Positions 40,478 to 49,604 of a stretch of 64,000 nt of DNA are shown here, in pieces (within the stretch, counting starts at the first letter, position 1; each line of letters opens with the position of its first letter). The position numbers and the translations under genes were made by a program. The notes below the pieces were generated by a model that made no database searches, was not told the DNA's origin, and saw only the letters and a program-made list of their open reading frames with translations. Source of the stretch: Candidatus Peregrinibacteria bacterium Gr01-1014_25 (GTDB lineage: Bacteria > Patescibacteriota > Gracilibacteria > Peribacterales > Peribacteraceae); contig VMFU01000001.1 in assembly GCA_007376205.1 (NCBI GenBank), positions 1 through 64,000 of the forward strand. The letters are read 5' to 3'.

Positions 40478-41460
40478 CGTGAGCGGGAGGAACGGGCGAG
40501 TGTTTTCCTGGGACGGGTGGCGGGCGCTGCGCCGGCGGTCGTCCACCAATCGTACGTCTTGCGCAGGCCTTCCTTGAGCGGCGTCCAGGGGAAGCGTCGC
40601 AGAACGGGGTGCATGGGCAGCGGAATGATACGGCCGGGTCCCTCCGGTTTGGTCCGATCGAAACGCAGACGCAGTCCGGGATGCACCAGATCGCGGATCT
40701 CCTCGGCGAGCTCGCGCACCGTCCAGGATTCGGGGGCGGTGACGTACTGAATGCCCGCCGCCTTCGCGTCGAGCAGCGTGAACAGTGCGTCAACGACATC
40801 CTCGACGTACAGGAACGCACGCTCCTGCTTCCCGCTCCCCCATACCGCCAGCTCACCGCGGGCATTGCGCGCCTTCACCATGAGCGCGGGGATGACGTTT
40901 CCGTTATCCGTGAACGTATCGCGCGGTCCGTAGACGCCGACCGGACGGACGATGAGCAGCGGGAACGGACGCTGACGGACCGCCGTCCACCAGAGCGCCT
41001 CGGACAGAGCTTTGCCCAGCACATAACCGTCGACCTTGTCCGCACGCGCCAGAGCCATGACATCCATGTCGATGGGAACGTTCGCCGTGCTGAACACCGT
41101 CACCGGGACCGCGCCTTCATCCCGCAGAGCATCGATGAGCGCGAGGGTCATCGCGACGTTCGCATTCAGCACGTTGCTGCACCGCGCCTCATGCTCCGCC
41201 ACGTTCCGCCGGCAGGACGCCAGGTGAAACACGTGATCGACACCCGCAACGAGTTTGCTGCAGTACTCACTGTCGCGCAGATCCCCCCGCACCCATTCCA
41301 CGTTCGCGCGCTTGCGAGAGAGGGCGCGGTAATTCGTCGAACGCACGGGGACACGAACGCGAGCGCCTTCCGCCAGGAGCCGTTCCACGAGGAAGCTGCC
41401 GATGAATCCGGTGCCCCCCGTCACGAGAACCCGGCGATTGCGCCAGCGCATAGCCATCAT
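40474..41460 (-). CDS. NAD-dependent epimerase/reductase (GDP-sugar type)
   Basis: 328 aa extended [22 protein letters not shown], a [14 protein letters not shown] segment, the catalytic YVLGK, and [15 protein letters not shown]. It is translationally coupled (ATGA) to gmd, so it probably acts on the GDP-4-keto-6-deoxymannose product, as GDP-fucose or GDP-colitose synthases do. The exact product is inferred from position only. Confidence 0.78.
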   Translation of the reverse strand: MMAMRWRNRRVLVTGGTGFIGSFLVERLLAEGARVRVPVRSTNYRALSRKRANVEWVRGDLRDSEYCSKLVAGVDHVFHLASCRRNVAEHEARCSNVLNANVAMTLALIDALRDEGAVPVTVFSTANVPIDMDVMALARADKVDGYVLGKALSEALWWTAVRQRPFPLLIVRPVGVYGPRDTFTDNGNVIPALMVKARNARGELAVWGSGKQERAFLYVEDVVDALFTLLDAKAAGIQYVTAPESWTVRELAEEIRDLVHPGLRLRFDRTKPEGPGRIIPLPMHPVLRRFPWTPLKEGLRKTYDWWTTAGAAPATRPRKTLARSSRSR

Positions 41461-42500
41461 GCGGGGAGAGCAACGCCGAGTGCCGCGCAGTCTGCTTCGA
41501 GCATGAGGCGCGCGAGCGTATCGATGGTTGTGCGCGGTTCCCAACCGAGGACGCGCTTGGCCTTCGACGCGTCGCCCACGAGCAGATCGACGTCCGTCGG
41601 ACGGCAGTAACGTCGATCCACGGCGGCGACGGTCTTCCCCGACCGCGTATCGACGTACACCTCATCCATACCGGATCCTTTGCGCTGGACGGCAACACCT
41701 GCGTGCTGGAAGCACAGTTCCAGGAATGCGCGGACCGACGCCGTTTTGCCGGTGGCCAGTACGTAATCGTCCGGCTCGGACTGCTGGAGCATCCGCCACA
41801 TTCCCTCAACGTACTCGGGGGCGTAGCCCCAATCCCGCTGTGCGTCCAGATTGCCCAGGTAGAGGCAGTCGAGTTTGCCGGCGAGCATGCGCGCAATGCT
41901 CAAGGTGATCTTGCGCGTGACGAAGTTCTCGCCGCGGCGCGGCGACTCGTGGTTGAAGAGGATGCCGTTGACGGCGTACATCCCGTATCCCTCGCGGTAG
42001 TTTCGCGTGAGGTAGAAGGAGTACGCCTTCGCGCAAGCGTACGGGCTGCGCGGGTAGAACGGCGTCGTTTCTGTCTGCGGCGTCTCCTTCACCTTGCCGT
42101 AGAGTTCGCTGGAACTTGCCTGGTAGAACCGCGCCGGCAGCTTGCTCGAGCGCAGCGCCTCGAGGAGGCGGACCGTCCCCAACCCCGTCACGTCGCCCGT
42201 GTATTCGGGGACATCGAAACTGATCCCCACGTGGCTCTGCGCGGCGAGGTTGTAGACTTCATCCGGCCGCACATCCAGGAGAATGCGCAGGAGCGAGCTC
42301 GAATCGCTCAAATCTCCGTAGTGCAGATGCAGCGGAATCTTGACCATGTGCGGGTCGGTGAAGAGGTGGTCGATTCTCCCGCGGTTGAACGTCGAAGCGC
42401 GGCGCACGAGCCCGTGCACCTCGTATCCTTTCTCCAGAAGCAATTCCGCGAGATAGGACCCGTCCTGTCCGGTAATGCCGGTGATCAGCGCTTTCTTCAC
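41457..42500 (-). CDS. gmd: GDP-mannose 4,6-dehydratase
   Basis: Makes GDP-4-keto-6-deoxy-mannose. 347 aa: [60 protein letters not shown], catalytic [22 protein letters not shown], and [20 protein letters not shown] are all diagnostic. GTG 42500 is used because TACTCT (42513-42508) ends 7 nt before it; an ATG at 42527 is upstream of this element. The ColD-like gene is divergent 47 bp away. Confidence 0.96.
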   Translation of the reverse strand: MKKALITGITGQDGSYLAELLLEKGYEVHGLVRRASTFNRGRIDHLFTDPHMVKIPLHLHYGDLSDSSSLLRILLDVRPDEVYNLAAQSHVGISFDVPEYTGDVTGLGTVRLLEALRSSKLPARFYQASSSELYGKVKETPQTETTPFYPRSPYACAKAYSFYLTRNYREGYGMYAVNGILFNHESPRRGENFVTRKITLSIARMLAGKLDCLYLGNLDAQRDWGYAPEYVEGMWRMLQQSEPDDYVLATGKTASVRAFLELCFQHAGVAVQRKGSGMDEVYVDTRSGKTVAAVDRRYCRPTDVDLLVGDASKAKRVLGWEPRTTIDTLARLMLEADCAALGVALPA

Positions 42501-42507
42501 GGCAGGA

Positions 42508-42540
42508 AGAGTAGCGGAGGGAGGCAAGAAATTCTACGAT
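42508..42540. promoter_or_regulatory. Divergent -10 pair for gmd and the ColD-like gene
   Basis: The minus strand TACTCT at 42513-42508 serves gmd and the + strand TACGAT at 42535-42540 serves the gene at 42548 (7 nt). A 47-bp gap holds both. Confidence 0.45.
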
Positions 42541-42547
42541 CCCCCCG

Positions 42548-43771
42548 ATGACCGCACATGAGACGCACCGCATCCCGGGCACGCCGCAGGGAACCATCCG
42601 CATCCCGCTGATGAAGTCCACGTACTTCCGCGAGGAGGAAACGCGCGAGGCGCTGATCGCGTTCCTGCGGAGCACGAACCGCTTGAGTATGGGCGAGCAG
42701 TGCGGGGCGTTCGAGAAGGCGTTCGCGTCAAAGCAGAAACGGAAGTACGCGGTGATGGTCGGCAACGGCAGCCAGGCGAACCTGGTGCTGATCCAGGCTT
42801 TGCTGAATACCGGGCGATTGAAGCGCGAAGATCGCGTGGGGATTTCCTCGCTGACGTGGCCGACGAACGTCATGCCGATCCTGCAGCTGGGCATGTTGCC
42901 AGTCGCGATCGATTGCGAGACGACATCCATGAACGTCTCCAGCCGCCAGCTCGAACCGCACCTCGATGGCATACGCGCGTTCTTCGCCACGAACGTTCTG
43001 GGGTTTTGCGCGGACATGGACCGCATTCGCGCCCTCTGCCGGGAGCGGGACGTCCTGCTCATCGAGGACAACTGCGAATCGCTCGGATCGGTCCACGCGG
43101 GAACGCTGCTCGGGAACTTCGGTCTCGCCTCGACCTTCTCCTTCTTCGTCGGCCATCACCTCTCCACCATCGAAGGCGGCATGATCTGCACCGACGACGA
43201 GGAGCTGTGGCACATGCTCATCATGATCCGGGCGCACGGGTGGGACCGGAACCTGCCGCCCGCGGCGCAAGAGGCTGTGCGCAAGCGCCACGGCATCGAC
43301 CCCTTCTGCGCGAAGTACGCTTTCTATGAGCTCGCATACAACGCGCGCCCCACGGAAATCAGCGGATTCCTCGGCATGCACCAGTTGCCCATGCTCGAGG
43401 AGACGCTCGTCCAACGGGAACGGAATTTCAAGCGTTTCCACGCGGCGACGAAGGAGCGCGAGGATGCGTACCACACGATGGACGTCACGCACATGGACCG
43501 CGTGGCGAACTTCGCGATGCCGATCGTCTGCCGCGAGGCGAAACTCTACGAGAGATTGTTGCAGGCCTTCGTGGATGCCGGCGTCGAGATCCGCCCCATC
43601 ATCGCAGGCGACATGACGCAGCATCCCTTTTACCGCAAATATGTGCCCACCCCGGAGCCCTGCCCCACAGCGTCGTTCATCCACGCGCAAGGACTCTATT
43701 TCCCGAACCATCCGGAGCTCACCGATGAGGAAGTGGAGATGATGTGCAACCTCCTGCGGCAGGCACGATGA
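42548..43771 (+). CDS. PLP-dependent sugar 3-dehydratase, ColD-like (DegT/AHBA family)
   Basis: 407 aa of the DegT/DnrJ/EryC1 fold: VGNGSQANLVLIQAL, SSLTWPTNVMPILQLG, LLIEDNCESLGS, and the PLP site SFFVGHHLSTIEGGM. The residue that is lysine in the aminotransferases of this family is histidine here. That substitution is the mark of 3-dehydratases such as ColD and RfbH, which remove the 3-OH instead of transaminating. Its substrate could be the Gmd product encoded next door, leading toward a 3,6-dideoxyhexose like colitose. That pathway is inference. ATG 42548 is 7 nt after TACGAT. Confidence 0.85.
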   Translation: MTAHETHRIPGTPQGTIRIPLMKSTYFREEETREALIAFLRSTNRLSMGEQCGAFEKAFASKQKRKYAVMVGNGSQANLVLIQALLNTGRLKREDRVGISSLTWPTNVMPILQLGMLPVAIDCETTSMNVSSRQLEPHLDGIRAFFATNVLGFCADMDRIRALCRERDVLLIEDNCESLGSVHAGTLLGNFGLASTFSFFVGHHLSTIEGGMICTDDEELWHMLIMIRAHGWDRNLPPAAQEAVRKRHGIDPFCAKYAFYELAYNARPTEISGFLGMHQLPMLEETLVQRERNFKRFHAATKEREDAYHTMDVTHMDRVANFAMPIVCREAKLYERLLQAFVDAGVEIRPIIAGDMTQHPFYRKYVPTPEPCPTASFIHAQGLYFPNHPELTDEEVEMMCNLLRQAR

Positions 43772-45285
43772 CGGGCCTGCGCCGCTTCTGGCCAATGCTG
43801 CCCGTCATCACCGCCCTGCTGCTCTTCGCTCCCGCTGTGACGTTTGAGAGCGTCCGCTGGGACGATCCGCAGCTCGTCTTCGAGAACCCCCGCGTTACGG
43901 CATTTTCACCGAGTATCTGGTGGACGTACGACCCCGAGCTCTACGTGCCGCTGACATTGACGACGTACCAGATCGAATACGCCCTCGTCGGGCCGCAGCC
44001 GTGGCTCTTCCACCTGACGAACATTCTCCTGCACGCGCTCAATGCCGCGCTCGTCTTCCTGCTCCTCAAGCGCCTGACGGGAAGCCAGAGCGCCGCCGCG
44101 ATAGCGGCGGCGCTCTTCGCCGCGCATCCGCTCACGATCGAAGCGGTCGCATGGATCAGCGGCCGCAAGGAACTCCTCTGGGCCGCGTTCGCACTGTGCA
44201 GCATGCTCCTCTATGCCCGCACCGATGCGCGGCATGTTCGCACGCTCCTGCCGAGCATCGGCTGCATGATCCTTGCCACGCTCGCCAAACCGACTGCGCT
44301 GGTTATCCCCTTCCTTCTTTTGACGATCGACGCTGCAACCGGCCGGAGGATCGACCAGCGGGTAGCCGTCGAGAAATGGCCGTATGTCATCGTGAGCATC
44401 ATCACCGGTGTCATCGCATTCCTCGGCAAAGAACACGCCGTCGGCATGCTTGGCCCGCTCGATACGCTCCTCCTTGCGCTGCGCTCCGTTGCCCATACGG
44501 CGCAACACGCGCTCGCGCCGATCGGACTCTCCACGCTCTACCCCGTTGATCCATCGGGCATTCGCTCGGCACCGGCGCTGCTTGCAGGCGCCGCCGTCCT
44601 GCTTCTCGCGGGAGCCGCGTGGATCCTCCGGAGGCGTGCCACGCTTTTGGGCGCGGGAATCACATTTTTCTTGATCGCCCTCGCGCCCAGCCTCCTCGCG
44701 TACCAGCGCTCCAATGAGGTCGCCTTGGCCGCGGACCGCTACGCCTACGTCCCGCTCGTCGGGCTGGCCCTTGTCGCCGCGTGGGGCTTCACGTGGATGG
44801 AGAGCCGGGGCAAGCGCGCGATCGTCTGGATTTTCGGCGCACTCGCTATCGCGCTGCTCGCCGCATGCACGACGCTGCACCTCCCCGTCTGGCACGACAC
44901 CGAAACACTCTTTCGCGCCGCGCTAAAAACCGCGCCGACGTCGATCGTGGCGAAGAATAATCTGGCGTTCCGCCTGCTCGCCGACGGAAAACTCGCGGAG
45001 GCGGAAGTGCTCTTGAGCGAAGCGCTGACGGCGAACCCGCGGTACGCCGATGCCCTCGTGAACCTCGCGGCGATTCGCGGACGGCAGGGGCGACTGGATG
45101 AGGCCGAGTCGCTTCTCCTGCAAGCGCTCTCCATCAATCCCAAGCACGTGAACGCGCACATCAACCTGGGCGGGGTCGCGCTCAAGCACGGCGACCGTCT
45201 TCGCGCGCGCGCCGAATATGAGGCGGCGTTGGCACTGCAGCCCGGCAATCCGCATGCGTTGCGATTGCTGCAGCAAATGGAGTAA
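43768..45285 (+). CDS. Membrane O-glycosyltransferase-like protein with TPR tail (TMTC-like)
   Basis: 505 aa. About ten membrane helices with the first-loop motif VRWDDPQLVFENPRV and HLTNILLHALNAALVFLLLKRL, then HPLTIEAVAWISGRKELLWA, which together resemble TMTC-type mannosyltransferases. The C-terminal 110 residues contain two to three TPR units (NNLAFRLLADGKLAEAEVLLSEAL, NLAAIRGRQGRLDEAESLLLQAL, NLGGVALKHGDRLRARAEYEAAL). Overlaps the ColD-like gene by ATGA. It may glycosylate exported proteins. Confidence 0.82.
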   Translation: MTGLRRFWPMLPVITALLLFAPAVTFESVRWDDPQLVFENPRVTAFSPSIWWTYDPELYVPLTLTTYQIEYALVGPQPWLFHLTNILLHALNAALVFLLLKRLTGSQSAAAIAAALFAAHPLTIEAVAWISGRKELLWAAFALCSMLLYARTDARHVRTLLPSIGCMILATLAKPTALVIPFLLLTIDAATGRRIDQRVAVEKWPYVIVSIITGVIAFLGKEHAVGMLGPLDTLLLALRSVAHTAQHALAPIGLSTLYPVDPSGIRSAPALLAGAAVLLLAGAAWILRRRATLLGAGITFFLIALAPSLLAYQRSNEVALAADRYAYVPLVGLALVAAWGFTWMESRGKRAIVWIFGALAIALLAACTTLHLPVWHDTETLFRAALKTAPTSIVAKNNLAFRLLADGKLAEAEVLLSEALTANPRYADALVNLAAIRGRQGRLDEAESLLLQALSINPKHVNAHINLGGVALKHGDRLRARAEYEAALALQPGNPHALRLLQQME

Positions 45286-45287
45286 TC

Positions 45288-45335
45288 AAAAAAAATGCAC
45301 GAGGACGGAGGGAATAGCCCACCGGAGCCTCGTGC
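45288..45335 (-). terminator. Rho-independent terminator of purM
   Basis: On the minus strand GCACGAGG..CCTCGTGC (45335-45328 with 45304-45297) is followed by a run of eight T (45295-45288). It sits after the purM stop and between convergent genes. Confidence 0.85.
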
Positions 45336-45363
45336 GAAAAGGAATGACCATGAGATTGTTGCC

Positions 45364-46479
45364 TCATCGGAGATCCAACTCCGCGGCATCGAAGGTGATG
45401 TCGTGCTCCTTGATGACGACCTTGCGATCGCCCTCTTCGATGTGTCCGCAGAGGTACCACGTCATCCCGAGGGACGACGCGACATCCGAGACGGCCCTCA
45501 CATGTTCGGGGTCCACGTAGACCGCGAATCCGGCCCCCATGTTGAAGGTGGCGTACATTTCCCGGAGGGAAACGGGCCCCCTCTTCATGAGGAAATCGAA
45601 GATCGGCTGCGGTTTGGGTGCGCGTTCGATCACGTACGTCAGCGGTTGCGGCGCCCGCATTAATTTGCGCCATCCATGCCCCGTGATGTTCACGCCGTAC
45701 GCCAGTTTGGCATGCCGCTCCTGGCACCGCCGGATGAACTCCGCATAGATCGCCGTCGGCGTCAGGAGAAGATCTCCCAACATCCCTCCGTTTGGCACAT
45801 GGGTCAGGTACCCGTCGGGAAGACTCTTGGCGATTTTTCGCGCAAGCGTCAGACCGTTGGCGTGGATGCCCGTCGATGCGAGCAGGAAAATCCGTTGTCC
45901 AGCGCGCACGTTGTGCGATCCCATGAGGAAGTCCTCATGCTGCACGATGCCGACGCTCGCACCGCCCAGGCACATCGTGCCCGGAACGATGATGTCGCGC
46001 AGTCCCGGCGTTTCACCCGGTCCGTACGTGCACCGCGCTTGATTCAGTGCAAAACATGTCCCCATCAGCAGATCTTTGCCGTTGCCCAGAAGATGTCGCC
46101 CGTCTTCCACCGCCACATGCGTCCCGAGCACGATCGGCAGGGCGCCGACCGTGAGCAGGTCATTGATGATCATCGCGACATTGCACTGGGCGATGTAGTC
46201 GTAGAACGTCCTGCCGTCGTGCGCGCTGCGTATCTCCTGACTCTCCGCGACGATGTTTTTCGTTCCGAGTCCTTCGATGACGAATGCGAGGATGAGGCTC
46301 GTCAGTTCATGCTTGAACAAATAGGCGCTTTCACCGCGGCTCCATTCGATCTCCACGAAGCCCACGGACTTCATGTACTCGCGCGTCATCGCTGCCATGC
46401 GCATCGCATCGCGCTTGAAGGCATCGAGGTCCGCATATCCCACACCGGATCCGGCGTAGGTCCGCTCATCAGTACTCAT
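45364..46479 (-). CDS. purM: Phosphoribosylformylglycinamidine cyclo-ligase (AIR synthetase)
   Basis: Fifth step of purine synthesis. 371 aa with the family start TYAGSGVGYADLDAFKRD, EGLGTKN, MIINDLLTVGALPIV, GETPGL, GIHANGLTLARKI, and NITGHGWRKLMR (the canonical form is NxTGGG), ending FNMGAGFAVYVD. ATG 46479 has CAGGAG six bases upstream, one of few clear ribosome sites here. A strong hairpin (46509-46531) stands in the leader. A terminator follows. Confidence 0.9.
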   Translation of the reverse strand: MSTDERTYAGSGVGYADLDAFKRDAMRMAAMTREYMKSVGFVEIEWSRGESAYLFKHELTSLILAFVIEGLGTKNIVAESQEIRSAHDGRTFYDYIAQCNVAMIINDLLTVGALPIVLGTHVAVEDGRHLLGNGKDLLMGTCFALNQARCTYGPGETPGLRDIIVPGTMCLGGASVGIVQHEDFLMGSHNVRAGQRIFLLASTGIHANGLTLARKIAKSLPDGYLTHVPNGGMLGDLLLTPTAIYAEFIRRCQERHAKLAYGVNITGHGWRKLMRAPQPLTYVIERAPKPQPIFDFLMKRGPVSLREMYATFNMGAGFAVYVDPEHVRAVSDVASSLGMTWYLCGHIEEGDRKVVIKEHDITFDAAELDLR

Positions 46480-46508
46480 AGCCACTCCTGTGAATGAACA
46501 CGTCCTTA

Positions 46509-46531
46509 CCGGCAAGCAGCGTGCCTGCCGG
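46509..46531 (-). promoter_or_regulatory. Stable hairpin in the purM leader
   Basis: CCGGCAGGCA and TGCTTGCCGG form a 10-bp stem (one G-T) with a CGC loop, about 30 nt upstream of the purM ATG. No T-tract follows, so a control structure is possible but unproven. Confidence 0.4.
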
Positions 46532-46587
46532 AAGCAGGTCATTGTCGTCGTTCTTTGCAGTGGAAGTCAACAATGCGCGTTATGCAA

Positions 46588-46612
46588 AATAAGGCCGCGC
46601 AATGCGCGGCCT
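46588..46612 (-). terminator. Terminator hairpin after the tautomerase-fold gene
   Basis: AGGCCGCGC / GCGCGGCCT (46612-46604 with 46600-46592), loop ATT, followed on the minus strand by TATTTT. It serves the gene ending at 46627. Confidence 0.75.
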
Positions 46613-46626
46613 CGTGCGTACCCTCC

Positions 46627-47010
46627 CTAGTGCGCGGGGCGTCCTCCTGTCTGGGCCGTGCGACGGAACACATCCGCTTTGCTGGCGTCGAACGGTGGGT
46701 CCAGAAACACTTCGATGACTTTCCAAGACGGCAAGTACATGTCAGCAAATTCCTGGAGTTCGAGAATCACTGCATTCAGAACGTCCTGACGGACCCGTTC
46801 CGTTCGTTCGGGCTTTGCGAAGAGCCCGAAGATTCTCCCAATCAGGGTTTTCCCATTTCGCGGAAGCAGGTCGGCGGGGAACTCCACGGTGATCTCTTTT
46901 TCCGTCAGACCGAGCGGTTTGATGCCTGCAATGGCATGCTGGATGTCATGCGCCAGCTTCTCGAGCTTTCGCTCGCCCGCAGGCAATCCCGTAATCGTGA
47001 CGATCGGCAT
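46627..47010 (-). CDS. Tautomerase-fold protein, uncharacterised
   Basis: 127 aa. Begins MPIVTITGLPAGERKLEKLAHDI, with the Pro2 that is the catalytic base in 4-oxalocrotonate-tautomerase/MIF proteins, then a beta-alpha-beta pattern with ITVEFPADLL and a basic helix region. The family match is loose beyond the N-terminus. AAGGAG lies 8 nt before the ATG, a clear ribosome site, and TTGCAA-N16-TATTTT (47088-47061) is a likely promoter. A terminator follows. Single-gene unit. Confidence 0.6.
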   Translation of the reverse strand: MPIVTITGLPAGERKLEKLAHDIQHAIAGIKPLGLTEKEITVEFPADLLPRNGKTLIGRIFGLFAKPERTERVRQDVLNAVILELQEFADMYLPSWKVIEVFLDPPFDASKADVFRRTAQTGGRPAH

Positions 47011-47154
47011 GATGGATCTCCTTGTGCGTTAAGGTGAAAGGGCGGAAGGGACGTATTATGAAAATACATGATTATCCAATTTTTGCAAATGGAGCTCCCT
47101 ATTGGAAGAAGTTCGGACTGCGCTCCTTGAGATTTCTGATGCAAATTGACGATG

Positions 47155-47778
47155 TTATGCACTCTTAGTATCCGATGCGCTCCAGCCCTCAAGGGTGCAG
47201 TCGCAATCTTGAAGCAACCTTCTCAATGTCTGTTTATATCTATGAAAACACACTCGGACGCTACAGTGCAGTTTTTCGAGATCCCCAATTTCGGGGCTCA
47301 TGGGCAGCAATGCTTCAGCAATCTCGAAGAATGTTTTGCCACGCAACCGTTCACTTACAATAAAATTCACAGGTGCAGGTAAATGAAGTTGTGCATCGAG
47401 TACTTCTTGTAATTTTGCTCTCATTTCACCCTCTATCATCATAGTAAGGGGCGGCTGGTCGGGGGCGATGAGAGAGGAGATGTCGATATCTTCTATTGAG
47501 CACCAATTGCGTTTCCATCCCCCCAGTTTTTCCCTGGCTATACTTCGCCCCATATTCTTTGCAATTGCTGTAAGCATTGCTATTGGCGGATTGAGATTGG
47601 TATTCTCATACTTCTGCCACATCTTTATACAAGCCCGCTGGACGACATCTTCAGCATCTTCCCTTGATAAGCCCATTGATTGTTGGAGATATACGAGAAG
47701 TCCGGGATATGCGTCATGAAATGCACTCTCGATCCATTGCAGTGTGGTTTGCTGCCCTTCGGCATTCACTTCTGCCAT
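47155..47778 (-). CDS. ECF-type sigma-70 family protein
   Basis: 207 aa. Region 2 is visible: FHDAYPGLLVYLQQSMGLSREDAEDVVQRACIKMWQKYE and LTAIAKNMGRSIARE. Region 4 is less clear (LPAPVNFIVSERLRGKTFFEIAEALLPMSPEIGDLEKLHCSVRVCFHRYKQTLRRL) but has the needed helix order. The gene and the 140-bp gap after it are far more AT-rich than the rest of the window (one 60-base line is about 40% GC), suggesting acquisition. A TTGACA-N17-AAATAT promoter ends 8 nt before the ATG. No anti-sigma gene is adjacent. Confidence 0.75.
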   Translation of the reverse strand: MAEVNAEGQQTTLQWIESAFHDAYPGLLVYLQQSMGLSREDAEDVVQRACIKMWQKYENTNLNPPIAMLTAIAKNMGRSIAREKLGGWKRNWCSIEDIDISSLIAPDQPPLTMMIEGEMRAKLQEVLDAQLHLPAPVNFIVSERLRGKTFFEIAEALLPMSPEIGDLEKLHCSVRVCFHRYKQTLRRLLQDCDCTLEGWSASDTKSA

Positions 47779-47786
47779 ATATGTGC

Positions 47787-47815
47787 ATATTTCAGTTTTT
47801 TCTCATTTTTGTCAA
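47787..47815 (-). promoter_or_regulatory. Promoter TTGACA-N17-AAATAT for the ECF sigma gene
   Basis: A perfect TTGACA (47815-47810) begins immediately after the tRNA-Thr 3' end; -10 at 47792-47787; 8 nt to the ATG. Confidence 0.6.
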
Positions 47816-47890
47816 TGGAGCCGCTGACCGGGATTGAACCGGTGACCACCTCCTTACCATGGAGGTGCTCTACCACTGAGCTACAGCGGC
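47816..47890 (-). tRNA. tRNA-Thr (anticodon GGT)
   Basis: 75-nt cloverleaf. Acceptor GCCGCTG../..CAGCGGC with discriminator T and encoded CCA (47818-47816), D-arm GCTCAGTGGTAGAGC, anticodon loop ATGGTAA reading GGT, T-loop GGTTCAATCCC. It reads ACC/ACU. Confidence 0.97.
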
Positions 47891-47940
47891 TGAATACTTT
47901 GGCAATGAACAAAGAAAAACGGCGATGTGTCTGCGCTGAA

Positions 47941-47970
47941 TTGTCAATTGTCCATTGTCCATTGTCAATT
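47941..47970. repeat. Intergenic heptamer array TTGTCAA/TTGTCCA
   Basis: TTGTCAA, TTGTCCA, TTGTCCA, TTGTCAA plus TT, between tRNA-Thr and sufU. It resembles short tandem repeats described in heterocystous cyanobacteria. Confidence 0.88.
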
Positions 47971-48372
47971 TAGCCCAAGTGTCTCCTCCCAAGATTGTGG
48001 CGTCTGCCCGGCTGCAGTGCGCAGCGCATTCTTCAGCGCATGCAGGCAGAGGAACGCGCACTTGAGACGACGCGTCCCGACGGGGACGCCGAGGAGGTCG
48101 CGGACGCGCTGGGGTGGGAGATTCCGCGCATCGTCGACGGACATACCGGCCAGTTCACCGGCAAGCATCGACATCGCCGCCTGGCTGATGGCGCAGCCGG
48201 TCCCCTCCCATCCGCATGCAGCGATACATCCGTCGGCGATCTTCACATGAAGCGTCAGCGTGTCGCCGCAGCCGACGTTGATTTCTTCGCGCGTCACGGT
48301 CGCCCCCGGCACATCGCCTTTGCATTGCGGGTGACGGAAATGCTCAAGGATGTTGTCGGCGTAGAGGTTCAT
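47965..48372 (-). CDS. sufU: Iron-sulfur cluster scaffold, SufU/IscU/NifU-N type
   Basis: 135 aa. Three cysteine ligands sit in NVGCGDTLTL, EGTGCAISQAAMSML and LKCAFLCLHALKNAL, and the length fits SufU. Begins MNLYADNILEHFRHPQCKG. It lies directly downstream of sufS, the usual order; only 2 nt separate them. Sulfur from SufS is assembled into clusters here, presumably for ferredoxin-dependent enzymes such as KorAB. Confidence 0.93.
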   Translation of the reverse strand: MNLYADNILEHFRHPQCKGDVPGATVTREEINVGCGDTLTLHVKIADGCIAACGWEGTGCAISQAAMSMLAGELAGMSVDDARNLPPQRVRDLLGVPVGTRRLKCAFLCLHALKNALRTAAGQTPQSWEETLGLN

Positions 48373-48374
48373 GT

Positions 48375-49595
48375 TCAGCGAGCGAATGTGCGGGCGGCGT
48401 CGGCGATGGCGGCACCCAATCCCCGCACATCCTCCTCCGTGTTGTAGATGCCGATGGCAATCCTCGCACTTGCGCCAATGCCGAGACGCCGGTGGAGCGG
48501 CTGCGCGCAGTGGTGCCCCGCGCGGAGCATGTATCCGCGTTCGCCGAGGAGCGCCGTCAGGTCGTGTGGGTGCACGCCGTCAACGGTGAAGCTGATGCAT
48601 CCGGTGATTGCGTCGGCCTTGCCGGGACCGAGGATTCGCACGCCGGGCGTACTGCGCAGCTCATCAAGAGCGGCGGCAAGAACGTCCCGTTCGTGCGCCA
48701 CGACATCCTGCCAAGAGAATTGCGAGAGCCAGTCGATCGCCGCGGCGAGGCCGACCGCCTCAACGTAGGGCGGCGTCCCCGCTTCGAAGCGGGCTGGAGG
48801 ATCGGCGGGAATGAAACCATCCCGTCGCACCTCCTGGATCATCATGCCTCCTCCCATCACCGGCGGCATGGACGCAAGCAGCTCGGATTTGGCGTAGAGA
48901 ACGCCGATGCCCGTAGGGCCATAGAGCTTGTATCCCGAGAATGCGAGGAAATCGCAGTCGAGCGCGCGGACATCCACCGGCTGGTGCGCGACGAGTTGGG
49001 CGGCATCGACGCAAACGCGCGCTCCGACAGCGTGGGCGCGGCGGATGATCTCCGTCAGCTGCGGCTGCACGCCGAGGACGTTACTCAAACCCGTGACGCT
49101 GACGAGCTTCACCCTGCCACCCACGAGCACCTCATCGAGCGCATCGAGATCGAGGACGCCGGCATCGTCGCAATCGATCCAGGTCAGGACGACGCCGATG
49201 CGCGATGCGAGCTGCTGCCAGGGGACGATGTTACTGTGGTGCTCCAGCACCGTCAGCACAACGACGTCGCCCGCCTGTAGCGTCTCCTGCGCCCAGCTGC
49301 GTGCGACGATGTTGATGGCCTCGGTGCAGTTCCTCGTGAACACGATCTCACTCGGCGTCCGCGCCCCGATGAAACGCCGCACGGTACTGCGCGCCGATTC
49401 GTACGCCTCTGTCACCCGCTCGGCGAGCGGGTACATACCGCGATGGGGATTGGATCGCTCCGCCAGTGCCCGCACGGTTGCATCGATGACCGCATCGGGC
49501 ACCTGGGTCATCGCCGCACTGTCGAGGTAGCGCGCCGCGGGATGCTCGCGCATGAACGGGAAGGCGCTGCGGATATATGGAACGTCCATGGACAT
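48375..49595 (-). CDS. sufS: Cysteine desulfurase, SufS type
   Basis: 406 aa, PLP enzyme that frees sulfur from cysteine. LEHHSNIVPWQ, VCVDAAQLVAHQPVD, the PLP lysine in FSGYKLYGPTGIGVLY (usually SGHK), ARFEAGTPP, and RAGHHCAQPLHRRLG with the persulfide Cys. The ATG 49595 lies 9 nt after TATACT (49610-49605); an in-frame ATG two codons later is possible. The promoter is part of a repeat-rich divergent region. Confidence 0.95.
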   Translation of the reverse strand: MSMDVPYIRSAFPFMREHPAARYLDSAAMTQVPDAVIDATVRALAERSNPHRGMYPLAERVTEAYESARSTVRRFIGARTPSEIVFTRNCTEAINIVARSWAQETLQAGDVVVLTVLEHHSNIVPWQQLASRIGVVLTWIDCDDAGVLDLDALDEVLVGGRVKLVSVTGLSNVLGVQPQLTEIIRRAHAVGARVCVDAAQLVAHQPVDVRALDCDFLAFSGYKLYGPTGIGVLYAKSELLASMPPVMGGGMMIQEVRRDGFIPADPPARFEAGTPPYVEAVGLAAAIDWLSQFSWQDVVAHERDVLAAALDELRSTPGVRILGPGKADAITGCISFTVDGVHPHDLTALLGERGYMLRAGHHCAQPLHRRLGIGASARIAIGIYNTEEDVRGLGAAIADAARTFAR

Positions 49596-49604
49596 GGGAC
49601 GGAA

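Noticed and set aside
45288..45335. Hairpin read as terminator of the + strand TMTC-like gene
   Set aside because: The T-run lies on the minus-strand side of the stem, so it serves purM.
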